Origin: Gammaproteobacteria bacterium
Lineage (GTDB): Bacteria > Pseudomonadota > Gammaproteobacteria > VBWC01
Length of the DNA stretch: 39,837 nucleotides
Direction: 5' to 3'
NCBI GenBank assembly: GCA_023266115.1
Contig: JAHFRU010000022.1
Coordinates: forward strand, 1 to 39,837
Part shown: positions 19,893 to 28,470 of the stretch, in pieces
Numbering within the stretch: position 1 is the first letter of the stretch
Layout: each line of letters starts with the position of its first letter
Made by a program: the position numbers and the translations under genes
The notes under the pieces: model-generated
The model's input: only the letters and a program-made list of their open reading frames with translations
What the model was told of the DNA's origin: nothing
Database searches by the model: none

Positions 19893-21937
19893 ATGATTTG
19901 CTGTGCAGTGGGGTCAGCCGACAGCATCAGTAAGCGACTGATCTCACTCGGCGCCTTCCTCCCCAGCATCGATCCCACTAGTGCCGGATTCTGCAGGGCC
20001 GATTGCAGCCCCCTGGCACCACCCACCGCGCCGAGCGCGGTAAGTATCGCCGTGGGGACGCCCACAATACCGCTGCCCGCCAGTACGCCCGTCCCCAGCG
20101 TGCCAGTCGTTTTGAGTGCATTGACGACGGCCGTGCGCTGCGCCGTGCCAGAGTCGGGTATTTGCGACTTCAGAAACCGCTGGCCGGCATTCGCCAAGCT
20201 GCCCAACTCGCCACGGTTGCCGGACGCCATAGACGCCTTTCCGGCCTTGTTCGACGTCACCCGCGCAAGCAACTTCGCGGGGCTGATATTCCCTTCAATG
20301 GCATCGCCAGCCACCAGTGGCTCGATCGTCTTTAGGTTCGCATACTGCCTGTTGGCAAGCTTCATCTGCGCCTTGTCCGAAGGGCCGGCTGACGCAGTGA
20401 AGGCATCGCGTAGAATCTCGCGCACCTGACCGGCATACATGCCCTTCTCGCCGCCGTTCTTGGTGATGTTGCCAAGCTCCGAATCCAGCGACTTGTACGC
20501 CTTCCCCGGCAGCGCGCCGCCGGCCATCTGCGCGTTGACGCGCTCGATCGCACTGGACACCGCGCGCGCCGAATCGTCGCTGCCGAACTGCTGCGCGCTT
20601 TTCAGCACGCTGTCCAACTTCGTCTGCACGGCTGGCGTGATGCGCGGGTTGATGCGCGTGGCGAGGTCGTCGTAGGACGCGCCAATGCGCGCCTTGGCAG
20701 CATTGAACACCTCCTGCGTGATGGCGTCTGCGTTCTCGCCAATAGTGCGCGCAACGGCGCGGTTGAACGCCTTCTGTTGCGTTTGTTGGAACGCCTGAGC
20801 GCCACTGAATGGAACCTGTCCGCTCACCGAGTCAACCAGCTTTGCCGCCTTGGAGGGTGACACCTGTGAGGCTTTCAGCGGAATGCCGGCATCCAGCGCA
20901 TAACGACCGAGTGCTGCCGCCTCTGGGCTTGGCGCCGACATCAACCGGCCAGCTCCGGAAGTGAGTGCCCGCCGGCCAGCGCCAAGGGTTGCCGGGGAGA
21001 GCCCGCCAGCCAGGCCTGCGGCAACCTGAACCGTCGCGGGGAGTCCGGCTTCTCGCGCCATGTCGGAGCCCGCAGTCCCTGCCGCCGTCGCCGCCGTCTG
21101 TGCACCAAGGTTACTGGTGAGGGCAGACCCGATGCCCTTGGCAGTGGCGCTAGTGGTGCCAGAAAGGGCGCCGCCGATCCCCGCGCCGGACAGCAAGCCG
21201 CCCACGCCGCGGTCAATACCGGACACGACGCGTTCGACACCATTCTCCGGCTGCGGGTTCGGGATGCCCACGGCATTCATGTACGAATCAAGCTGCTGAC
21301 CGCCAGGGTTGATGCGCGAGTCCGATCCGACGGCCGAGGCGATGGCGTTGTAGGGCGTCATCACCAGCGCATCGTGCAGCAGCGCCGGGATGCCAGCGAC
21401 GCCCTGGACGACGTTGCGGCCGGTCATGATCGCGGCGCGCCCCAGGTCCTGGCCGAAGCTGCGCGGCTGCGCTGCGGACATTTCCTCCGGCGTCGGCGTG
21501 ACCACCTGCGTCGGCAGCTGGTCGACCGGAGCTGCAGGCGGCTGCCCGGTCAGGTCGGACAGCTTCATGCGGGCCGGAGGCGCTTCGGCGCGCTGGTCAT
21601 AGGCGGCCGCCTGTTGGTCATGCAGCTGCTTGGCGTATGCGTCAGCGTCTTGCCATGTCTTGAACTGGCCGAGATTCTCGCCAGTGTTCTGAAAGTGTCG
21701 AATGGCATCATCATTCGATACCACCTGTCCGCCGACCACCGTTGGAATCAGGTACGAGCGCCCATCCTGGTCGACCGAAATGGAGCGCACGGTGCTGTAA
21801 GAGCCATCAGCGTTGTGCGCAATCGGCCGCTTGGCGAGGTCGATGTTTCCCGGAGCGATAAGGCCAACGGGCGCTGCCTCGGCCATGGTCTGCGGGGCCG
21901 GTGCAGGCTGCGCCGCAGCCAATTCGGAAAGCTTCAT
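19883..21937 (-). CDS. DNA ejection (injection) protein, P22 gp16-like
   Basis: At 684 aa (P22 gp16 is 609), the N-terminal part contains GNIDLAKRPIAHNADGSYST with RSISVDQDGRSYLIPTVVGG, and later NTGENLGQFKTWQDADAYAK. This module is widespread in phage internal virion proteins. The middle and C-terminus are Ala/Gly-rich helices, with a hydrophobic stretch VNALKTTGTLGTGVLAGSGI and GVPTAILTALGAVGGA that could insert in membranes. The third of three ejection genes in the order 7-20-16. The product would leave the virion with the DNA and help it cross the envelope. Confidence 0.82.
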   Translation of the reverse strand: MKLSELAAAQPAPAPQTMAEAAPVGLIAPGNIDLAKRPIAHNADGSYSTVRSISVDQDGRSYLIPTVVGGQVVSNDDAIRHFQNTGENLGQFKTWQDADAYAKQLHDQQAAAYDQRAEAPPARMKLSDLTGQPPAAPVDQLPTQVVTPTPEEMSAAQPRSFGQDLGRAAIMTGRNVVQGVAGIPALLHDALVMTPYNAIASAVGSDSRINPGGQQLDSYMNAVGIPNPQPENGVERVVSGIDRGVGGLLSGAGIGGALSGTTSATAKGIGSALTSNLGAQTAATAAGTAGSDMAREAGLPATVQVAAGLAGGLSPATLGAGRRALTSGAGRLMSAPSPEAAALGRYALDAGIPLKASQVSPSKAAKLVDSVSGQVPFSGAQAFQQTQQKAFNRAVARTIGENADAITQEVFNAAKARIGASYDDLATRINPRITPAVQTKLDSVLKSAQQFGSDDSARAVSSAIERVNAQMAGGALPGKAYKSLDSELGNITKNGGEKGMYAGQVREILRDAFTASAGPSDKAQMKLANRQYANLKTIEPLVAGDAIEGNISPAKLLARVTSNKAGKASMASGNRGELGSLANAGQRFLKSQIPDSGTAQRTAVVNALKTTGTLGTGVLAGSGIVGVPTAILTALGAVGGARGLQSALQNPALVGSMLGRKAPSEISRLLMLSADPTAQQIIQR

Positions 21938-23496
21938 TGCACCGGCTCCACATCGGGGTCATTCGGATCGCCGCCGGTCACGCGGTACTGCTTTCCGTTG
22001 TGCATGATGATCTGGCCGACCCGATAGCCACCGGCCGCCGGTGCAGCGGGTGGCGGTGCGGCCTGGCCATAGGTGGCCTTCAGCGCATCCATGCGGCGCG
22101 TCTTCGAGCTCTCCGCGTAGTCGATGATCTTTTGCAGCTGCCGCCGGTACTCGGCCTCCGATTGGGCGCGGCCGAGTGCGGCCAGGTTGTTCTGCAGCAT
22201 CTCGTTCTCGCGGTCGGACACTTGGCCCAATGCGCCGCCAGTCGGCGAGTTGTTGCGCATGTTCTGCAACACCGAAAATCCGACTTGGGATTTCAGTGCA
22301 TCGAGTTTTGCCTGGGCGTTCGCCGCATCGCCGCCAGGGATGTTCGGGAACGCTCCGGCGACGCCGGTGATTCGGCCGAGACCTGGGGCGTCGAGCACTT
22401 CCTGTGCGGCAGCGGCCAAGCGATCCAGCTCCGCATTGCCCGCGATGACGGCCGCCTTATTCTTCGGGAACGCAGCTAGCCGCTCGGCGTCCGCCTTTGC
22501 GGTCGCAGTGCCGCCAGCCTGCTGGACGGCCGCCCGCGTCTTGATCGCCTCCGTCTGCGGCAGGAACTGCAATCCCACCTGTTGCTTAGCTGCTTCGGTC
22601 GCCGCCGCCGTTTCCTCCGGCGATCGACTGACGGCCAGGCCGGGATTGCCCGGCGTCATCTCGCCAAGGCTCCGCAATTGCTGTCGCAACCACGTCTCCG
22701 CCTCTTGCGCATGCGCACCGGGGCCGCCCTCGTTTGCCATCTGCGTGGCCTGCGCCATGAGCTGTTCCGGCGTCATGCGTTGCGGCATGGACTGGCCGCC
22801 CATCACGGACGGCTCACCCGATACAGCCGCGCCTCCCATCGGCTCGAACTGCCCGGTCTGCTCGTTGTAGACCTCGAACGCGCCGGTTCGTGGGTTGCTG
22901 CGACCGATCCGCTCGCGGCCATCGGCGCCGGTCACCTTCTGGAAGCCAATGCCGGCGCTTGACGCGCGCCCCTCGCTGCCCAGGGCAATTCTGGCGGCCT
23001 GCTGGTATTCCGGCGTGCCTGGTTGCAGCCCTGCGGCCTTGGCTTTCATCTCGAATTCGCGGAAGCCAGTAGGCATGCCAGCCTGTGTGTCGCCGCCCGT
23101 CATCGCGATCGCTTGGTACACGCCCGGCTCAAGCGATGGATCCCACTGCTCTGGCGTCTGCTTACCAGTCAACTCGGCAAGGTACGGCCGGACCGCTGAC
23201 CACGCGCCCTGGATCTGTTGCGGATTCTTCGACTGCAACGCCGACGCCATGTAGCGCGCCGCGCCGCCGAGCTTCTTCATGTGGTCGGTTTCGTTCGATT
23301 GCAGCTGCCTGTCCACGGCCATACCAGCCTGCGGATCAATGCCCACCATCTGCCCGACCAGCGCGCCCTGCTGCGCAGCTGGCGCCGTGTACGCCTGCCC
23401 AGCCAGTCGATTGAAGGACTGCTGCTGGCCCTGCTGACGGCCCTTGTCGCCTTGCTGCTGGACGTAATCCATCAGCCCGAGAATGTTCGTCGCCAT
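21934..23496 (-). CDS. DNA ejection protein, P22 gp20-like
   Basis: This 520-aa protein is very Gln/Ala-rich, with QQGDKGRQQGQQQSFNRLAG at residues 14-33 and a long helical region. The repeat-rich centre (GGQSMPQRMTPEQLMAQATQ) and the C-terminal SEAEYRRQLQKIIDYAESSK fit the gp20-type internal proteins that sit in the head around the portal. The end GQIIMHNGKQYRVTGGDPND is a small module common in phage virion proteins. ATGA overlap with the next gene. Assignment rests on order and composition. Confidence 0.78.
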   Translation of the reverse strand: MATNILGLMDYVQQQGDKGRQQGQQQSFNRLAGQAYTAPAAQQGALVGQMVGIDPQAGMAVDRQLQSNETDHMKKLGGAARYMASALQSKNPQQIQGAWSAVRPYLAELTGKQTPEQWDPSLEPGVYQAIAMTGGDTQAGMPTGFREFEMKAKAAGLQPGTPEYQQAARIALGSEGRASSAGIGFQKVTGADGRERIGRSNPRTGAFEVYNEQTGQFEPMGGAAVSGEPSVMGGQSMPQRMTPEQLMAQATQMANEGGPGAHAQEAETWLRQQLRSLGEMTPGNPGLAVSRSPEETAAATEAAKQQVGLQFLPQTEAIKTRAAVQQAGGTATAKADAERLAAFPKNKAAVIAGNAELDRLAAAAQEVLDAPGLGRITGVAGAFPNIPGGDAANAQAKLDALKSQVGFSVLQNMRNNSPTGGALGQVSDRENEMLQNNLAALGRAQSEAEYRRQLQKIIDYAESSKTRRMDALKATYGQAAPPPAAPAAGGYRVGQIIMHNGKQYRVTGGDPNDPDVEPVQ

Positions 23497-24146
23497 CAGC
23501 CTGCTCCCGGCTTTTTGCCCAGATACCAGCCCGAACCGCCGCCGTTGTTGGCGGAGTTCTTCTGGTACCAGTTGTTGAATGCACCGCCGATGCCGCCGGC
23601 GAGCTGACTGTTCGTATCGCCCGTGCTGAGAAATGCCGAGGCGCGCGCGTTGCCGGCGTTCTGCAGGTTGTTGCCGATCTGGTTCGCCATGTTCGCGCCG
23701 AGGCCGCCGAGGCCAGACGCCGTGGTCTGCCCGGTGCCTGACAGGCCGGCAAGCCGGTTGTAGTAGGCGCCGTAATTCTGCGATGCGATGCCGTTCAGCG
23801 CATTGGCCAGGTCAACGTTCGTGCCGCCGCTGTACAGGCTGCCGCGTGCAGCTGCTCCGCGCTCGATGCCCTGTTGCATCTGGTCGCGGGCGTACTGGTA
23901 ATCCGGCGAGTTTTTGAAGCCGGTGAAGTCCCCGGCATTCAACGCCTGCATTTGCGTCAGCGCACTTTGTCCGGCCTGCATCCACGGCTGCTGATCCTGC
24001 CGCGTCAGGTCGAATTGGCGCTGCTGCTCGGCGGTGGCGGCGTCTGCGGCGCGACTCTGCGCATTGGCTGCGCCCTTGGCGGCCTGTTTCTGCTGGTTGG
24101 CACTGTACGCGCCGACCACGGCGGCGGCTGCAATTCCCCAGGGCAT
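23496..24146 (-). CDS. DNA ejection protein, P22 gp7-like
   Basis: At 216 aa (P22 gp7 is 229), the N-terminus MPWGIAAAAVVGAYSANQQK is a hydrophobic segment like that of many podovirus gp7/internal proteins. It is followed by an Ala/Gln helix (AAKGAANAQSRAADAATAEQ), then QPWMQAGQSALTQMQALNAG and a Gly/Asn-rich C-terminal half (SGGTNVDLANALNGIASQNY). This AAEQQRQ...QPWMQAG pattern is very common in phage DNA-transfer proteins. First of the three ejection genes. Confidence 0.85.
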   Translation of the reverse strand: MPWGIAAAAVVGAYSANQQKQAAKGAANAQSRAADAATAEQQRQFDLTRQDQQPWMQAGQSALTQMQALNAGDFTGFKNSPDYQYARDQMQQGIERGAAARGSLYSGGTNVDLANALNGIASQNYGAYYNRLAGLSGTGQTTASGLGGLGANMANQIGNNLQNAGNARASAFLSTGDTNSQLAGGIGGAFNNWYQKNSANNGGGSGWYLGKKPGAG

Positions 24147-24147
24147 A

Positions 24148-24879
24148 TCAGTTCTCCTTGCCGGCGACTGCGCGGCGAATGGCGATCATCTGGAGCGCCA
24201 TGTCGCGGCATTCCTCCAGCGTCAACTTGCGGTGTTCCTTCGTGCCGGCCCCCGGATGCACCTGCATCGAGGCGAGCGACGCGAAATACATGTCGAACGG
24301 GATGCGCTCGTCGGGCTGCAACATAGGTCGGTCTCTCCGAACGCAGACGATCAGCGTGATGCGCGGCGCGTCGCTGTCATTGGTCACCCAGTGCAGGAGC
24401 GAGTTGTCGAAGGTGTAGAGGTCGCCCGGGAGGGGGCGCAGCTCGGCATCCTCGAAACAGAACGCCTGTTGTTCATCGCCGGCGATCTGCACCGCGAACT
24501 TTTCGTAGTAGCCGGCATGCCAGCCCGTATCGACGTGCGGAGCCACGCTGCCACCCGGAGGAATGCGCGTGATCAGTACGCCGCCCAGCCGCTTACCGCC
24601 CACGTCACGCATGACCTTGCGCGCCAACGACCACGCCGCCGGCAGATCGGCGATGACCGGATACCAGCTCGATTCGTGCTCCGCGTTGAACGCCTGCACG
24701 TCGCCGGTAAAGTTCGCCCAGGCGTTGTAACGCACCCAGATGTCATCGACGGACTTGTGCGGGGTCTGGTAGGCATCCGTGCGCATCGTGTGCCGGTTCC
24801 ACGCCTCCGGGTGCGCGTCCAACTGCGCGGCCAGAGGCGCCACGTCGTAGCCGCTGGCGAGGTGGCGAATGCTGCTCAT
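24148..24879 (-). CDS. Aspartyl/asparaginyl beta-hydroxylase-like 2-oxoglutarate oxygenase
   Basis: At 243 aa, the double-stranded beta-helix core shows the Fe(II) site His115-Val-Asp117 (SVAPHVDTGW), a distal His163 in NSLLHWVTNDSD, and Arg173 for 2-oxoglutarate (APRITLIVCV). LPGDLYTFDN lies between, as in the AspH family. These enzymes hydroxylate Asp, Asn or Pro in proteins. The gene lies between the gp10-like and gp7-like genes, inside the virion cassette, so a virion or host surface protein is a plausible substrate. That part is inference. Confidence 0.88.
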   Translation of the reverse strand: MSSIRHLASGYDVAPLAAQLDAHPEAWNRHTMRTDAYQTPHKSVDDIWVRYNAWANFTGDVQAFNAEHESSWYPVIADLPAAWSLARKVMRDVGGKRLGGVLITRIPPGGSVAPHVDTGWHAGYYEKFAVQIAGDEQQAFCFEDAELRPLPGDLYTFDNSLLHWVTNDSDAPRITLIVCVRRDRPMLQPDERIPFDMYFASLASMQVHPGAGTKEHRKLTLEECRDMALQMIAIRRAVAGKEN

Positions 24880-25100
24880 CGTTCCGCCACCACCATCGTT
24901 GAGGCGCCCATCAGGTCCGCCTTGCCAGGGCCCGTCACCCGAATATCAAACACCCACTGCCGGCCTTGCCCGAATCGGCGCATCTCGATCTTCTTCACGA
25001 AATCGCCCGTTTCACCCATCGAGCACTGGCGCCAGTTCGACCAGTTGTGTCCGCCGTCTTTGGAGTAGCGGAAATCGACAGTCATGGGCGAGCCACTCAT
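24876..25100 (-). CDS. Separated C-terminal domain of the gp10-like protein
   Basis: This 74-aa protein contains DFRYSKDGGHNWSNWRQCSM, then GDFVKKIEMRRFGQGRQWVF and DIRVTGPGKADLMGAST. This matches the usual last 70 residues of gp10-type packaged-DNA stabilisation proteins (pattern RYS.DGG.TWS, then R.R.G..R..VF). Here it is a separate gene with ATG 25100 in a TGATGA overlap, while the preceding gene carries the N-terminal 400 residues plus unrelated domains. It probably reassociates with gp10. Confidence 0.75.
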   Translation of the reverse strand: MSGSPMTVDFRYSKDGGHNWSNWRQCSMGETGDFVKKIEMRRFGQGRQWVFDIRVTGPGKADLMGASTMVVAER

Positions 25101-27985
25101 CAGCCATTCCCCATGCCGAGGTCATACAGCTTCGCCAGCTGCGGCAGGCTGAAGTTTCCGGTGGTGCAGATGCAGCTGCGCGACAGGTAGCCGTTGATGC
25201 CGCTAGTGCCGTCGATGTACGAGCCGAACGTGGCTGTAATGGGTGTGCCGCCGTTGCTTAGGGGCGTGTACGTCATAGGGGATGCCATGACGATGCCGTT
25301 AATGACCGGGGCGGCGTAGTTGGTAGAAAAGCCAGCAAAGGAAAGCATGTTCCAGTCGTTCAAACGGCTTGGCGTTGAAGCAATACCCGAGGGGAATGCG
25401 TTGCCCGAAAAGTCGTTGTAACGGGTATAAAGCTTGGTGGCGTCCGCGCCTTGCATGATGGAGATGCGACCCGTCAACGGCTGCGATGCCCAGGACGCGT
25501 CGAAATACGAGTTGTTTGCCGCCGCCACAGCGGACTGTTTGAACCACATCATGGCCGAAGTGACGCCTGGGCCGCCTAGTGCCTGGGTGAATGGCGGCGT
25601 CTGCACGCGGTCATTGATGCCGTCGAGGTAGACCACGGCGTCGGCACCAAACGCCGGAGGCGGCGAAGTGGCCGTGCTATAGGCCGCGCCACTCAGCAAG
25701 TTGGCGGAGCCGATCGGGCCGAACGTGGCGCTATCTACTGCAGTCGTGCCGGTCCCATCGTTGAGCTTGTAGATGCCACCACTCTTGGAAGCCATCAGTG
25801 AAGTTAGATAGACGTCGTACGTGGTGGAGTAGCGTAGGTTGCCGAAGTCCGCGAAGAAGCGCTTCGCGCCGCTGTTGTACAGGTACGCCCATTCGGCATC
25901 GGTCAGCGAGTCATGCGCCCAGAACATCTCCGACACCTTCGGCTGGTATCCCGTCCCTTCGCGTGTGCCGATGACGAAGTGTCCGCAGTTCGTCGAAAGC
26001 GCGCTTTTGAACGTTGCCGACGTGGCCACGGTCGCACCGTTGATACGCAGCTCGAACTGGTTGTTTGTGCCGTTGACCAGCATGTTGACGCCAACATGCG
26101 TATCCGTGTTGATGGCGGCGGACGCAACCGAAGATGCCGAGGCCAGCGCCGTGCCGGTCGAACTGTAGACCGTGGCCGTCCACTTGCCGGAGGCGTTGAT
26201 ACCGATCGAGACGACACCCGCCACTGCCGAGCCGCTATCCGACCCGACCGTGAGCAGATTGGTGGCATTCGCCAGCATCGACACAGACAATCGCGCGCCA
26301 AACGCGAAGGTGCTGTATTGGCTTGCTGCCACGTAATAGTTGAAGCCGCTCGCGGTCGCCGTTGATAGCGGCACCGTGCCGGCGGCCAACATGTTGCCGG
26401 TCGCGCTGCCATTGGCCACGTAGGACGCCGTCCCCGCCTGATTGTTGCCGCCACGCGACAGATCAATCAGTGAGCTTTCAAAGTCCCACCACGAGGTAAC
26501 CTTGGGCTTCAAAGTCAACGACTCTGCGGGCTGGGTCGGTGTCGAATCGACCAGATCAACCGTTGATCCATCGGCATCCGTGACATGCACAGCCCAGGTG
26601 TAATTGCCGGTCGTCGTGCGCGTTCCGGTTACCAGGCCCGATGCGTCCATACTCAAGCCGGCCGGCAGCGCGCCGGATGCGATCGACGCCGTGCGCGGCA
26701 GCACGCCACCACTCATCGTGTACTGGTAACTGACTACTTCGCCAACAACGCCATTGGGAAGGTGTCCGTAGATAGATAGCGGCGGCAGTAACAGCTTCTG
26801 CTCAGCCGCCACTCCCGTGTCGAACACCAGCGCCACGCCATCAACCGTCGCGCGGTTCTGGTTGTCGCTCAGCACGCCGGTAATGCGCCGGCGCTCCAGT
26901 ACCGCATGATCTTCGTCCTGCACGTCCCAGTTGAGCTCGTACAACTTCCCGTTGGTGTAGTCGCCGGCAATCCATACGCCGTTCCACTTCGTGAGCGTGT
27001 TTATGCGCCAACGGGTCAGTCCCTCGGACTGTCGGCGGTGCCATTCGCCGGTGGCGGCGTCATAGCCCCACGTTTGCCCATCGGGGCAGGTCAGGTAATA
27101 AATCTTGTGGCCGCGATCTTCGAACGTGAAGGCGAAGCACTGCGCCAGGTGGCAGCGGGCCAGCGCCTGTTCCAGCGCCGACGTGGAAATGCGCTGCGGC
27201 GTGTAGCCATTGGCGCGGTACACAATGCCGTCATTGCCGACCCAGAACGCGCTGGAATCCATCTGCACGATGGACGCGCCGGAAGCGCAACCGACTTCGA
27301 TCATGGTGTTGCTGGCGCGCTGGAACGTGTTCGTCGCCGCGCCGGTGTTGATGAATGGCTCGATGGTGCGCTCGCTGAACAGCCACCATTCCCGGTGATC
27401 GACGATCTGACCCACCAGTTTGTCCGGCGAGCCCTCGGCCTCGTAACGATCCAGTGTGTTGTAGCCGGTGGCCGCGGCTAGGTTGCTGTGGAACGCGAAC
27501 CGCCGCGCCGGCTCGATGCCGGTGATGTAGCCGTCAATGAAGTCGAAGCTGATCGCGCCCGGGAAGCCTTCGTCCGTGATCTGCGCCAGCGTGCCGGTCA
27601 CGGTGTTGTAGACGTAGCCGCTCTGGCCGTTGGCGATCGCTACCTCGTTCCCGCCAGCAATCTGGTTATGCGACATGGACACGCGGCCCACGCCGGGGAT
27701 GGTGCCGATTGCCGTTGCAGCGCCCTTCGTGCTGACCTTGTAAAGCGTCGTCCCGGTGACCACCAGCAGCAGCCCCTCGACGTTGCGGGCGCCACGGATC
27801 GGCTTGTTGCTGCCGGTGATGCAGAACGTCCGCATGCCCGGCACACCGCGTAGCATCGTCGGCGACCGCCCGCCTGGACGCTCCGCCATGACCGGGATGT
27901 AATTCAACGTGTCTTGGCACGTCCACGCCTTCGCGTCGTCGCTGTAGGCGCCACCGATGACGGGGGCGGGCTTCCAGCGAGCCAT
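25100..27985 (-). CDS. gp10-like tail/DNA-stabilisation protein extended with Ig-like and LamG-like domains
   Basis: This 961-aa protein is double the size of P22 gp10 (472). Residues 1 to about 395 are gp10-like: SDDAKAWTCQDTLNYIPVMA, MLRGVPGMRTFC, a propeller-like repeat region and IVDHREWWLFSERTIEPFIN with YTNGKLYELNWDV. At about 402-485 an Ig-like He_PIG domain follows (YGHLPNGVVGEVVSYQYTMS, ALPAGLSMDASGLVTGTRTT). Residues about 493-730 and 755-950 look like two LamG/concanavalin-like domains (SWWDFESSLIDLSRGG; HFVIGTREGTGY; PAFGADAVVYLDGINDRVQT). The added domains may bind host surface sugars. Confidence 0.85.
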   Translation of the reverse strand: MARWKPAPVIGGAYSDDAKAWTCQDTLNYIPVMAERPGGRSPTMLRGVPGMRTFCITGSNKPIRGARNVEGLLLVVTGTTLYKVSTKGAATAIGTIPGVGRVSMSHNQIAGGNEVAIANGQSGYVYNTVTGTLAQITDEGFPGAISFDFIDGYITGIEPARRFAFHSNLAAATGYNTLDRYEAEGSPDKLVGQIVDHREWWLFSERTIEPFINTGAATNTFQRASNTMIEVGCASGASIVQMDSSAFWVGNDGIVYRANGYTPQRISTSALEQALARCHLAQCFAFTFEDRGHKIYYLTCPDGQTWGYDAATGEWHRRQSEGLTRWRINTLTKWNGVWIAGDYTNGKLYELNWDVQDEDHAVLERRRITGVLSDNQNRATVDGVALVFDTGVAAEQKLLLPPLSIYGHLPNGVVGEVVSYQYTMSGGVLPRTASIASGALPAGLSMDASGLVTGTRTTTGNYTWAVHVTDADGSTVDLVDSTPTQPAESLTLKPKVTSWWDFESSLIDLSRGGNNQAGTASYVANGSATGNMLAAGTVPLSTATASGFNYYVAASQYSTFAFGARLSVSMLANATNLLTVGSDSGSAVAGVVSIGINASGKWTATVYSSTGTALASASSVASAAINTDTHVGVNMLVNGTNNQFELRINGATVATSATFKSALSTNCGHFVIGTREGTGYQPKVSEMFWAHDSLTDAEWAYLYNSGAKRFFADFGNLRYSTTYDVYLTSLMASKSGGIYKLNDGTGTTAVDSATFGPIGSANLLSGAAYSTATSPPPAFGADAVVYLDGINDRVQTPPFTQALGGPGVTSAMMWFKQSAVAAANNSYFDASWASQPLTGRISIMQGADATKLYTRYNDFSGNAFPSGIASTPSRLNDWNMLSFAGFSTNYAAPVINGIVMASPMTYTPLSNGGTPITATFGSYIDGTSGINGYLSRSCICTTGNFSLPQLAKLYDLGMGNG

Positions 27986-28380
27986 CAGCCGACCTCGATG
28001 TTGTAGTAGTGGCAGTGGTTCGGAAGCTCGGAGAAGTCAGAGCGCCCCGGCTGGAAGTAACGCAGGCGCAGGCGGCTCATCGCGCCCTCGGCGACACCCG
28101 CAGCCTCAGCAGGCAGTGACTCGCCATACTCGGGCGAAAGCCTCACGGAGAGCTGGTAGGCGATGGCGTCACGATCAGCCGCGTCCGATGCCAGTACGTC
28201 GGTCAGGCTGGCGAAGCCGTAATCCGGCAAGCCAATATCGGCTTCGTGCCATTCCGCCAGCATGCCGTTGAGCGTGCCGAGCGCATCCGCTGCGTCGTTT
28301 TCGTTCAGTGCAGCATTGGAGTCCTCGACACGGCAGATCCGCAAGGCTCGTTTGATGATGTCGCCTGCAGTCGTTGCCAT
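27985..28380 (-). CDS. P22 gp4-like tail accessory factor
   Basis: At 131 aa (P22 gp4 is 166), the sequence TAGDIIKRALRICRVEDSNA then ALNENDAADALGTLNGMLAE followed by W is the characteristic gp4 family opening. In P22 gp4 is the first factor to bind the portal after packaging and the platform for gp10. The gene order portal-scaffold-coat-gp4-gp10 is that of P22. The TGATG overlap couples it to gp10. Confidence 0.88.
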   Translation of the reverse strand: MATTAGDIIKRALRICRVEDSNAALNENDAADALGTLNGMLAEWHEADIGLPDYGFASLTDVLASDAADRDAIAYQLSVRLSPEYGESLPAEAAGVAEGAMSRLRLRYFQPGRSDFSELPNHCHYYNIEVG

Positions 28381-28431
28381 CCGTGGCCTCTTGAATAAGT
28401 GGGGCGTCCTTGCCCCGTGATGCTTCCGTGC

Positions 28432-28463
28432 AAAACAAAGGGGCGAGGCCGAAGCCCCGCCCC
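28432..28463 (-). terminator. Rho-independent terminator after the coat gene
   Basis: On the minus strand GGGGCGGGGC (28463-28454), TTCG loop, GCCTCGCCCC (28449-28440), then TTTGTTTT (28439-28432). A strong UUCG-capped hairpin directly after coat would reduce transcription of the tail genes relative to coat. Confidence 0.85.
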
Positions 28464-28470
28464 GTTACGC

